A DNA stretch of 6,388 nt from a bacterium (GTDB taxonomy: Bacteria; Spirochaetota; UBA4802; UBA5550). Where the stretch lies: the NCBI GenBank assembly GCA_024224995.1, contig JAAENB010000126.1, forward strand, positions 1-6,388, in the 5' to 3' direction. A model generated the notes under the pieces. That model saw nothing but the letters and a program-made list of their open reading frames with translations. It ran no database searches and was not told the origin of the DNA. The translations under genes and the position numbers were made by a program. Shown here one piece after another: positions 1 through 5,077 of this stretch (positions within the stretch are counted from its first letter, which is position 1; each line of letters begins with the position of its first letter).

Positions 1-40
1 AAAAACGGAGGTAAACATACTCCTTTTCCACAGATGGTTC

Positions 41-69
41 TTGACAGCGTCCCCTGAATATACTATATT
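41..69 (+). promoter_or_regulatory. Strong sigma-70-type promoter upstream of the small lipoprotein gene
   Basis: A perfect -35 hexamer TTGACA (41-46) is followed after 17 bases by TATATT (64-69), a 5 of 6 match to the -10 consensus. Transcription would begin near 76 and run through the large inverted repeat into the lipoprotein gene at 242, giving a leader of about 165 bases. No other gene start lies between, so the small lipoprotein is the natural target. Confidence 0.6.
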
Positions 70-137
70 TTTCGAAAGCGGCAGAGTAGGCCACTTACTT
101 GGTATAAATCTTGGCGTACGGGGGTTGTTGTAGCCTG

Positions 138-210
138 CCCCCCAACCCCCAAAGGGGGCGCAAGATCTTAGCCTGAACGTTGTTCTTGCGCCCCCTTTGG
201 GGTTGGGGGG
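138..210. repeat. Long GC-rich imperfect inverted repeat (hairpin/REP-like element)
   Basis: The left arm (138-165) and right arm (184-210) are reverse complements over 27 positions, with one extra C on the left, separated by an 18-base loop. Each arm is itself nearly palindromic: C5-AAA-G5 at 146-158 and C5-TTT-G4 at 191-202. The element can therefore form one long hairpin or two short ones. GTAG occurs on both sides (130-133 and 214-217), which could be a 4-base target duplication or chance. There is no U-tract after it, so it is not a classical terminator. It lies within the predicted leader of the 242-406 gene. C/G-rich repeats of this look are scattered between genes in many bacterial genomes; whether this one is repeated elsewhere cannot be seen here. 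Confidence 0.8.
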
Positions 211-241
211 CTCGTAGATTTAGTTTTAAAAGAGGTACTCA

Positions 242-406
242 ATGAAAAAAATAATCAAAACATTCTCTATCCTGCTTTTGCTATCATCCTTCATCTTCCT
301 TTCTTTTTCCTGTAAAGACCTTATGGAAGACACCATGTACGATAAGCAAAAAGAAGAGGGGAAATGGGATTCATCGGAATGGGAAAAATCTAAGTGGGAT
401 GAATAA
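242..406 (+). CDS. Small tryptophan-rich lipoprotein, 54 residues
   Basis: This short gene encodes a predicted lipoprotein of 54 residues with no recognised family. Residues 1-23 form a signal peptide: KKIIK, a hydrophobic stretch (8-22), then LSFSC with the lipidated cysteine at position 24. The lipobox is relaxed, with Leu at -4 and Ser at -1, as is common in spirochaetes. The mature part is only 31 residues, highly charged, and ends with tryptophans at 42, 47 and 52, spaced exactly five apart among Lys, Glu, Asp and Ser. AGAGG at 231-235 is a good ribosome-binding site for the ATG at 242. A strong promoter sits at 41-69. The ECF sigma gene begins 60 bases downstream, so the two could be co-transcribed, although a weak terminator-like structure overlaps the end. 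Function unknown; Trp-containing pentads could sit at a membrane or bind a partner. The lipoprotein call is fairly firm. Confidence 0.72.
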   Translation: MKKIIKTFSILLLLSSFIFLSFSCKDLMEDTMYDKQKEEGKWDSSEWEKSKWDE

Positions 407-414
407 TTTTTTTT
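369..414 (+). terminator. Possible weak intrinsic terminator at the end of the small lipoprotein gene
   Basis: ATTCATC (369-375) pairs with GATGAAT (398-404) as a 7-bp stem around a 22-base loop, followed shortly by eight T residues (407-414). The stem is AT-rich and the loop long, and it overlaps the last codons. Termination would be inefficient at best, allowing read-through into the sigma factor gene. Confidence 0.3.
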
Positions 415-420
415 GTCAGG

Positions 421-448
421 TTGGGCTCATAAATACCACTAATATATA
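421..448 (+). promoter_or_regulatory. Candidate promoter of the ECF operon, sharing a box with both fibre lipoprotein genes
   Basis: TTGG (421-424), GCTCA (425-429), AAATAC (431-436), CACT (437-440) and TATATA (443-448) occur in order, 19 bases before the sigma factor ATG. Almost the same series is found upstream of the lipoprotein genes starting at 2723 (minus) and 3972 (plus). It is a poor match to sigma-70 -35 consensus, which fits an alternative sigma factor, possibly the one encoded here. Spacing differs by 1-3 bases among the three sites, which weakens the case. Confidence 0.42.
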
Positions 449-466
449 TAGAGATAAAAAACATAC

Positions 467-994
467 ATGAAAAAACTTGATACAAGGTCAAAGGATTTTA
501 CCGAAGCGTACAGCAATTATTATCCATTGGTCTTTAGTACGATAAATACCAAAATCAATGATATCGATACGGTTAAAGACCTCTCACAAGAAGTTTTTAT
601 CCGGTTTTACGAAAAATACGATGAGGTAGAGAACCACCGGAAATGGCTCCTGGGCACCTTGCGCTACGTGGTGCTTGAACACTACAAAAGAAAGGGAAGC
701 CGGGATCTGGATATAGAAGACGTTTTTGAAGACCTGAGTTTAACTTTCGTAAACGGGTTCAAAGACACGCGCGTGATAATTGAAGAGGCCCTGGAAGATA
801 CAAATAATTTTGAAGATGAAAAGGAAAAGATACTCTTTGATCTCATTGCCGTACATAATTATACCTATAAAGAAACCGGGGAAAACCTGGGACTGCCGGA
901 GCGGCATGTGCGTTACAAATACGGATTAATCGTAAAGAGACTGGTTGCCTATTTCAATAAGAGGGGAATCAAGAGTCTGGAGGATATTCTATGA
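467..994 (+). CDS. ECF-type RNA polymerase sigma factor
   Basis: This 175-residue protein has the two-domain layout and length of ECF (group 4) sigma factors, which direct RNA polymerase to a small set of promoters when released by a partner protein. Region 2 spans about 11-76. It contains YSNYYPLVF (15-23), the conserved DLSQEVFIRFY (38-48) that contacts the core enzyme, and WLLGTLRYVVLEHYKRK (60-76), matching the -10-binding helix. An acidic linker (80-120) leads to region 4 (about 116-162) with a helix-turn-helix, YTYKETGENLGLPERHVRYKYG (132-153 region), that would read the -35 element. No extra C-terminal domain is present. The ATG at 467 has only a weak purine stretch (GAGA, 451-454) upstream, suggesting low basal translation. 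Its stop overlaps the next start as ATGA, so the two are translationally coupled. The ECF subgroup cannot be named from the sequence alone. Confidence 0.88.
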   Translation: MKKLDTRSKDFTEAYSNYYPLVFSTINTKINDIDTVKDLSQEVFIRFYEKYDEVENHRKWLLGTLRYVVLEHYKRKGSRDLDIEDVFEDLSLTFVNGFKDTRVIIEEALEDTNNFEDEKEKILFDLIAVHNYTYKETGENLGLPERHVRYKYGLIVKRLVAYFNKRGIKSLEDIL

Positions 995-1761
995 GCCAGG
1001 TGGATCAATTTAAAAAGGTGTTAGTGAAATATAAATTTCACAATCCAACTCCTCCTGAGAATAAAAAGGCAGTTGGAAAATTTAAAAAAGACACCCTGGT
1101 TACGATTCTTAAAAAGAAAGGAAAATACGGCCTCTTTGTTTCCCTGGTAATATCGCTTTTCTTATGGACAAAAAAAGCCGGATTTTCAATATCTATCGGA
1201 AAAATTATGCTGATAGTTGCCGCCGTAGGAACCGTTACTGCCGCGACAATCAGCGCCGGGGCATACTTCACGGTAAAATATATTGCAGAAACACGGTCTC
1301 TTGAAAAAACAGAGCCCATTGAGAAGAATGAACTTGATATAATGGAACCAACCAAAGACACGATCAAAGACAGCGAAAAGAAAACCGCTTTTGCTCCCCC
1401 GGTTACGCCGGATAAAAAACCGGAAGCGGAAAAGATCCGGTACAAGCTTGCAGTTACGGGGCTTCAATACGACAGCAGCATTAAAGACATTGGCAGAAAA
1501 ATCAATAATTCGATACTGGCCGGAGTAGTCTCCATAGGGGGAAAAGACGCGGCAGCACGTATCAGCACAATTCCCAAAAAAGAGAGACCAAAAAAGATCC
1601 TTTCGGGAACAATTGTCAAACTTGATGAAACCTACCGCATTAGCGCCAAAATAGTAGAGAAGGGCAGGGTTATCCTCTATGAAACGGAAACCGCTAAATC
1701 TAAAGATGATATTGACAGGGCCTGTAAAGCCCTTTCAAAAAAGATCGCGGGAAAATTATAA
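991..1761 (+). CDS. Membrane-anchored partner of the sigma factor with TolB/CsgG-like C-terminal domain (putative anti-sigma factor)
   Basis: This 256-residue protein is encoded directly after the ECF gene, overlapping it by ATGA, with GGAGG (979-983) seven bases before the start. Residues 1-45 are basic and lack a ZAS zinc-binding motif (no HxxxCxxC). Hydrophobic segments lie at about 46-60 and 71-97. If only the second spans the membrane the C-terminus is periplasmic; if both do, it is cytoplasmic. A charged, proline-containing linker (100-147) leads to a compact domain (148-256). Its KLAVTGLQYD (152-161), ILSGTIVKLDETYRISAKIVE (203-223) and final amphipathic helix resemble the TolB-N/CsgG/FlgT-type fold common in spirochaetal proteins. 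By position and topology it is the likely anti-sigma factor or signal input, with the outer domain sensing envelope state. That role is inferred; an alternative is a co-regulated envelope protein without sigma-binding activity. Confidence 0.65.
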   Translation: MSQVDQFKKVLVKYKFHNPTPPENKKAVGKFKKDTLVTILKKKGKYGLFVSLVISLFLWTKKAGFSISIGKIMLIVAAVGTVTAATISAGAYFTVKYIAETRSLEKTEPIEKNELDIMEPTKDTIKDSEKKTAFAPPVTPDKKPEAEKIRYKLAVTGLQYDSSIKDIGRKINNSILAGVVSIGGKDAAARISTIPKKERPKKILSGTIVKLDETYRISAKIVEKGRVILYETETAKSKDDIDRACKALSKKIAGKL

Positions 1762-1767
1762 GTTTTT

Positions 1768-1796
1768 GCCCTGCCGGAAAAAATTTCCGGCAGAGC
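1768..1796. terminator. Hairpin between convergent genes (possible terminator without U-tract)
   Basis: CTGCCGGAAA (1771-1780) pairs perfectly with TTTCCGGCAG (1784-1793) across a 3-base loop. Two further pairs follow an A/C mismatch (1768-1769 with 1795-1796). It sits 6 bases after the stop of the plus-strand gene and 15 bases beyond the stop of the minus-strand gene. Neither exit side carries a T-run, so strict intrinsic termination is not supported. It may be a bidirectional or Rho-assisted end, or a 3'-end protecting hairpin. Confidence 0.5.
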
Positions 1797-1811
1797 ACCC
1801 CCCAGCGAATA

Positions 1812-2723
1812 TTAATTAGGATCATCCCAGAAAAAATCCCCTGCTCTCCAGTCGTAAGCTCCGGACACGGAAAAACCATTCCCGCCGCCGATTGTTCCAC
1901 CCAGGCCCGCAACCGTATTATTATAACCTCCAGTGACACTGGAATAATTCCCACTGACAGTATTAGTGGACCCGGCACTAATATGGGCACCCCACCCGCT
2001 AGCGGAAGAATAAGTCGCGGAAGTAATACTTGCCCAGGGTCCGGAAATATCATTAGCGTAGCCCGTTACCAGCCCGGCATGAGAGCTAAAATTATGATAA
2101 ACTCCTATTACCAGGTTATGAGACCCGGTCCGGTCATCGGATTCCCAGGTTCTGGTTTCATTGTACCCGATAATCAAATTACCGGTCCCGTTGTTGTTCC
2201 GGGTGGAGCCGGAGCCATTCACAATCTGAACATTGACCCCGCTAAACTGTATTGTGCTGCCGGTCCGAGACACCCCGGAAAAAAGGGAATTCAGGCTTCC
2301 GGTACTGCTCTGAAGAGCGCTAATTGCCGATGAATTACTGCCCACAGTCCCTTCCAGGGTAAGAAAATCCCTTACCAGGCCGGTGCTGGAATTTCCAACA
2401 GTGCTCTGCAATCCTGTTACGGAACCGGAGAGAGATGAGACAGTGGTTTCAAGGGTCTCTATTCTTGTAGTTAAACTACCGGCAGTACTTGACTGTTCTC
2501 CTCCCAATGCCTCAATTATTGCAGCCTGTTCTTCATTGACGATTTTTAACTGTTCAATCTCCTCTGCCATAGTATTGAGTCTTGAGTAAATCTGTGAAAA
2601 ACTAAAATCCCCGCCAGAAGAGTCCTCAGAACTGTCCTCCTGGGTAAGGCCCTGTTCACACCCGGAAAAAGCAAAAACCAAAACTGTTAAACAAAAGACA
2701 AAATACGATCGAACGATATTCAT
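1812..2723 (-). CDS. Lipoprotein with coiled-coil stalk and YadA-like head repeats (shorter paralogue)
   Basis: This 303-residue protein starts with a signal peptide ending FSGC, lipidated at Cys22, followed by a Ser/Asp/Glu tether (23-38). GDFSFSQIYSRL leads into a coiled coil (about 43-73), then a Ser/Thr/Gly-rich stalk (80-145) with one VxxN polar core layer (V127, N130). A conserved connector, FSGVSRTGSTIQFSGVNVQI (148-167), precedes beta-rich segments GTGNLIIGYNE (179-189) and RTGSHNLVIG (198-207). Four 15-residue repeats of the SSVTGGYNNTV type (228-287) follow, closed by a cap, GAYDWRAGDFFWDDPN. Head repeats of this kind form left-handed beta-rolls in YadA-family trimeric adhesins, so a trimeric surface fibre is inferred; no C-terminal beta-barrel is present. 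GGAGAGG precedes the ATG at suitable spacing. It is paralogous to the protein at 3972-5057 in the N-terminus, connector and head. Ligand unknown. Confidence 0.75.
   Translation of the reverse strand: MNIVRSYFVFCLTVLVFAFSGCEQGLTQEDSSEDSSGGDFSFSQIYSRLNTMAEEIEQLKIVNEEQAAIIEALGGEQSSTAGSLTTRIETLETTVSSLSGSVTGLQSTVGNSSTGLVRDFLTLEGTVGSNSSAISALQSSTGSLNSLFSGVSRTGSTIQFSGVNVQIVNGSGSTRNNNGTGNLIIGYNETRTWESDDRTGSHNLVIGVYHNFSSHAGLVTGYANDISGPWASITSATYSSASGWGAHISAGSTNTVSGNYSSVTGGYNNTVAGLGGTIGGGNGFSVSGAYDWRAGDFFWDDPN
1863..2042 (-). repeat. Four degenerate 45-bp head repeats
   Basis: These bases encode residues 228-287 as four units of 15 residues, starting at G228, G243, G258 and G273. The third, GNYSSVTGGYNNTVA, matches the consensus of the larger paralogue best. 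The first two have lost the GG pair (ITSA, ISAG), so the head here is more degenerate than its paralogue's. Confidence 0.65.
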
Positions 2724-2761
2724 AGCATACCTCTCCAGTTAAATATTTTTATTCAAGTTTT

Positions 2762-2777
2762 TATATTTATAAATATA
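2762..2777. promoter_or_regulatory. 16-bp perfect palindrome overlapping the lipoprotein -10 region
   Basis: TATATTTATAAATATA is its own reverse complement and covers the proposed minus-strand -10 element (TATATT, 2777-2772). It could be an operator. In such AT-rich DNA it could also be a by-product of the promoter and base composition. Confidence 0.3.
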
Positions 2778-2798
2778 CAGTAGTATTTTGAGCCAAAA
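2772..2798 (-). promoter_or_regulatory. Candidate promoter of the shorter fibre lipoprotein gene
   Basis: Read on the minus strand: TTTTGG (2798-2793), CTCA (2792-2789), AAATAC (2788-2783), TACTG (2782-2778) and TATATT (2777-2772), about 50 bases before the ATG. From GGCTCA to TATAT it matches the ECF-operon upstream box at about 20 positions with two one-base insertions in the latter. The -35-like TTTTGG is unlike sigma-70 consensus. It lies in a 10-bp tandem repeat, so a second copy sits 10 bases further upstream. Confidence 0.42.
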
Positions 2799-2836
2799 TT
2801 AGCCAAAATTTTTTAAAAAAGTCAAAAAAAGTCAAA
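2791..2836. repeat. Two 10-bp tandem duplications forming helically phased A-tracts
   Basis: AGCCAAAATT is repeated at 2791-2800 and 2801-2810, and AAAAAAGTCA at 2815-2824 and 2825-2834. A-tracts therefore begin near 2795, 2805, 2815, 2825 and 2834, one per helical turn, the arrangement known to curve DNA. The block lies immediately upstream of the proposed minus-strand lipoprotein promoter and between two divergent genes, where bending or an UP-like effect on RNA polymerase is plausible. Confidence 0.65.
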
Positions 2837-2877
2837 TATGCCGATAAAATCATTGCTGAACACCCACACCTGTTTAG

Positions 2878-2905
2878 TTTACACACTTCATCGGGACTTC
2901 ATAAA
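2878..2905 (+). promoter_or_regulatory. Possible sigma-70-type promoter for the EEP-family gene
   Basis: TTTACA (2878-2883, 5 of 6 with consensus) is followed after 16 bases by CATAAA (2900-2905, 4 of 6). Transcription would start near 2912, giving a leader of about 24 bases. The call is modest because AT-rich DNA yields such matches easily. Confidence 0.33.
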
Positions 2906-2935
2906 AAATTCACAATCATTTTGTAGATTATACTC

Positions 2936-3868
2936 ATGCTAAAACGATTATCGAAATATATTAAATACCTGTATTGTATCGGCTCATGCGCGCTGCTCCT
3001 GATCATCCTTACGCACCATTCTGTTCTGATACTGGAGCTCATATCATCGATGTCTCTGTATATTATATGTGCCGGGATTATTAGCGGGATTATTTTATTT
3101 ATTATTACGCGCAGCAAAATTATCGCGGCAGGGATGATGCTGCTGTTTATATCATTTTTGCTTACGTTTTTTAATACGATTGAACCGGCAAATTTCTTTG
3201 CTGAAGAGCCGGGTTCCTCCAAACAATTTTCTGTTTTACAGCTCAATGTTTTTTTATATAATTACAAAAAAGACCGTGCCATAAACTGCATCGTAAAAAA
3301 CAATCCCCATATAATAACGCTTCATGAAATTAACCAAAAATGGAAAAAAAAGCTCAAGAAAAAGCTGGGGCGAAAATATCCCTATTCAGTGACAGTTCCG
3401 GCACGGTTTAGCGGGGTTTCCCTGTATTCCAGGTTTCCAATTAAAGAATATAAAACTGTATTTATAGGCAGGTCAATAGTTCTCATAACAAAAATATTAA
3501 TAGAAAAAATTCCTGTTACGGTCATTACTTATCATTCCTGCGCGCCTCTAAGCCAGGATCACCTTGTATATAGAAATAAACAGATCAAAAAATTCATTTC
3601 GATAATAAAAACCTTTGAGGAGCCCAAAATTGTTACGGGAGACTTTAACACGGTTCCCTGGTCATGGACCATGCGGAAATTAAAAAGCGAAACAGCTCTT
3701 ACTGATTCAAGAAAATCAATCCACAACACCTATCCCGCCGGAAAATTCTTCAAAGTACCGATAGACTATATTCTGCATTCAAAGGATTTTACCCTGGTAA
3801 AAAGTTTAACCTTTTCCAGCAGGTCTTCGGACCATCTTGGGATTATATCAACATATTATCTAAATTAA
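2936..3868 (+). CDS. Membrane-anchored endonuclease/exonuclease/phosphatase (EEP) family protein
   Basis: This 310-residue protein joins an N-terminal membrane part to an EEP-fold metal-dependent hydrolase. Hydrophobic segments lie at about 13-33, 38-58 and 62-80, which would place the catalytic domain (97-310) outside the cytoplasm. Family signatures appear in order: LQLNV (N104), ITLHEI (E131, metal ligand), TYHSCAP (H200), VTGDFNTVPW (D236, N238), IDYIL (D277) and SSDHLGI (D299, H300). All expected catalytic residues are present, so activity is likely. The family cleaves phosphodiester or phosphate ester bonds in DNA, RNA, phosphoinositides or sphingolipids, and the substrate here cannot be named. 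A lysine-rich stretch, KWKKKLKKKLGRK (135-147), stands out. The ATG at 2936 has no Shine-Dalgarno sequence, yet the basic-then-hydrophobic N-terminus fits a real start and the next Met is residue 39. It stands alone between divergent and tandem lipoprotein genes. Confidence 0.85.
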   Translation: MLKRLSKYIKYLYCIGSCALLLIILTHHSVLILELISSMSLYIICAGIISGIILFIITRSKIIAAGMMLLFISFLLTFFNTIEPANFFAEEPGSSKQFSVLQLNVFLYNYKKDRAINCIVKNNPHIITLHEINQKWKKKLKKKLGRKYPYSVTVPARFSGVSLYSRFPIKEYKTVFIGRSIVLITKILIEKIPVTVITYHSCAPLSQDHLVYRNKQIKKFISIIKTFEEPKIVTGDFNTVPWSWTMRKLKSETALTDSRKSIHNTYPAGKFFKVPIDYILHSKDFTLVKSLTFSSRSSDHLGIISTYYLN

Positions 3869-3913
3869 ACATAATCATAAAAAAAAGGCATATCAACCCC
3901 AAAAATTTTACCC

Positions 3914-3941
3914 TTTTGGACGGAAATATCATACTTATATT
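3914..3941 (+). promoter_or_regulatory. Candidate promoter of the larger fibre lipoprotein gene
   Basis: TTTTGG (3914-3919), ACGG, AAATA (3924-3928), TCATACT and TATATT (3936-3941) lie 30 bases upstream of the ATG at 3972. TTTTGG, the position of AAATA four bases later, and TATATT match the minus-strand lipoprotein promoter candidate, with one base difference in total spacing. GAGAGGGG just before the start gives a good ribosome-binding site. Confidence 0.42.
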
Positions 3942-3971
3942 AGATTAACTTAACCTAAGAGAGGGGTAATT

Positions 3972-5057
3972 ATGAATAAATTCAATAAATCAATACTGTT
4001 TTATCTATTATTAGTACTTCCGGCTTTTTACGGGTGCGAAAGAGGACTTGACGACAGCAGTGATACCGGAGATTTCAGTTTTTCAGCGATTTATACGGAT
4101 ATGAAAACCATGAGACAAGAAATCAATGAACTCAGAAGAATAAATGATGAACAGACGGCAATAATAAACAGTTTAAACAGCAGCCAGGCTGCTTCCGCCG
4201 GCAATCTTCAAACAACACTAGCAACCATGCAAGATACTATTGATAACCACACGACTTCAATCAATGGTTTGCAAAATGACGTTTCCGGGAATATTACCGC
4301 AATTGGCGATCTTCAAAGTGACGTAAATAGTAATGGGACTTCAATTACGAGCCTTCAAGGTAGTGTCAACGGCCATTCCACTTCGATTACGAATCTTCAA
4401 GGCAATGTAAACGGACATACCAGTGCGATATCAAGCCTTCAAAGCAGCGTAAGCACTAACACCAGCGCCATAAGCGACCTGGATACGGAAGTTTCCGGAG
4501 TATCGGGCCTTGACAATATATTCGCGGGAGTAACCAGGAGCGGAAGTACCATACGGTTTAGCGGGGTCAATATTCAAATCGTAAGCGGTTCGGGCTCAAC
4601 CAATGGAACAATTAATGGCCGAGGTAACCTGGTAGTGGGTTATAATGAAAATCGAGTCGGTGGCTCCTCAGAGAACATACGTACCGGATCACATAATATC
4701 ATTGTTGGTAGACAACACAACTTTTCCTCATATGGCGGACTTGTTGTTGGTGAATGGAATGAAATTAACGGAGTATACTCCAGCATTACCGGTGGAACTA
4801 TAGGCGAAGCGAATGGTGATTATTCCAGTATAAGCGGCGGCTACGCCAATCATGCAAATGGCGACCGGTCCAGCGTAAGCGGAGGCAGTGGCAACTGGAC
4901 TAGCGGACTTTCCTCAAGTATAAGCGGAGGAATCAGCAACGAAGCCTTGCATTATTTTTCCAGTGTCAGCGGCGGCTGGAATAATACGGCAAACGGGCAT
5001 TCTGCCAGTATAATCGGCGGAGAATCCAGAACATTTACCGGGCAGTATCAATATTGA
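3972..5057 (+). CDS. Lipoprotein with trimeric-adhesin-like stalk and YadA-type head repeats (larger paralogue)
   Basis: This 361-residue predicted surface lipoprotein has a signal peptide ending FYGC, lipidated at Cys22, and a short acidic tether. A coiled coil (about 39-68) starts GDFSFSAIYTDM. The stalk (90-178) has heptad core positions filled regularly by Ile/Leu/Val, but every second d position is polar: H93, N107, N121, H135, H149, N163. These are the N@d and H@d layers known in trimeric autotransporter stalks, where they can hold ions in the core, so a trimer is strongly suggested. The connector FAGVTRSGSTIRFSGVNIQI (184-203) and GRGNLVVGYNE (216-226) precede six 15-residue head repeats (267-356) of the SSVSGGWNNTA type. 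No membrane-anchor barrel follows, so the fibre would be lipid-anchored at its N-terminus, opposite to autotransporters. It ends abruptly at GQYQY, seemingly within the cap present in the paralogue at 1812-2723. Likely role: adhesion or surface contact, inferred. Confidence 0.78.
   Translation: MNKFNKSILFYLLLVLPAFYGCERGLDDSSDTGDFSFSAIYTDMKTMRQEINELRRINDEQTAIINSLNSSQAASAGNLQTTLATMQDTIDNHTTSINGLQNDVSGNITAIGDLQSDVNSNGTSITSLQGSVNGHSTSITNLQGNVNGHTSAISSLQSSVSTNTSAISDLDTEVSGVSGLDNIFAGVTRSGSTIRFSGVNIQIVSGSGSTNGTINGRGNLVVGYNENRVGGSSENIRTGSHNIIVGRQHNFSSYGGLVVGEWNEINGVYSSITGGTIGEANGDYSSISGGYANHANGDRSSVSGGSGNWTSGLSSSISGGISNEALHYFSSVSGGWNNTANGHSASIIGGESRTFTGQYQY
4254..4505 (+). repeat. Six 42-bp stalk repeats encoding 14-residue (two-heptad) units
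   Basis: Residues 95-178 divide into six 14-residue units of the form TSIxxLQxxVxxNx, each supplying two heptads. Units 3 (4338-4379) and 4 (4380-4421) share 34 of 42 bases, indicating a fairly recent duplication; the others are more diverged. Stalk length can change by gain or loss of whole units without breaking the heptad register. Confidence 0.75.
4770..5039 (+). repeat. Six 45-bp head repeats encoding 15-residue YadA-like units
   Basis: Units begin at residues 267, 282, 297, 312, 327 and 342, each with a central SS(I/V)(S/T)GG and mostly a following Asn and small residue. The strict 15-residue period, with no insertions, fits stacked turns of a beta-roll. Five of the six units keep the SGG or TGG core; the last has IGG. 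Confidence 0.75.
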
Positions 5058-5077
5058 TCCGGTGAAGCTCCTGAGAT

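Noticed and set aside
1..133. Possible 3' end of an upstream gene on the plus strand (one frame open 1-57, another 2-133).
   Set aside because: Two frames compete, neither has recognisable protein features, and a strong promoter at 41-69 lies across both. There is too little sequence to support a gene.
1038..1467. Two minus-strand open frames opposite the sigma-partner gene.
   Set aside because: They lie entirely within a well-supported coding gene, lack ribosome-binding sites and show no domain features; shadows of the other strand.
1983..2589. Plus-strand open frames opposite the shorter fibre lipoprotein gene.
   Set aside because: They are complementary to Ser/Gly-rich repeat codons of the real gene, which favour long antisense frames, and have no start signals.
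2899..3246. Minus-strand open frame opposite the EEP gene start.
   Set aside because: It overlaps the membrane part and promoter region of a gene with complete catalytic motifs; no ribosome-binding site.
4254..5039. CRISPR-like or mobile repeat array suggested by regular 42-bp and 45-bp periods.
   Set aside because: The repeats stay in frame, vary mostly at the DNA level, and encode heptads and beta-roll units; they are protein repeats.
5048..5059. 12-bp palindrome ATCAATATTGAT at the end of the larger fibre gene as a terminator.
   Set aside because: It is short and AT-rich with no following T-run, and it lies over the stop codon; no support as a terminator.
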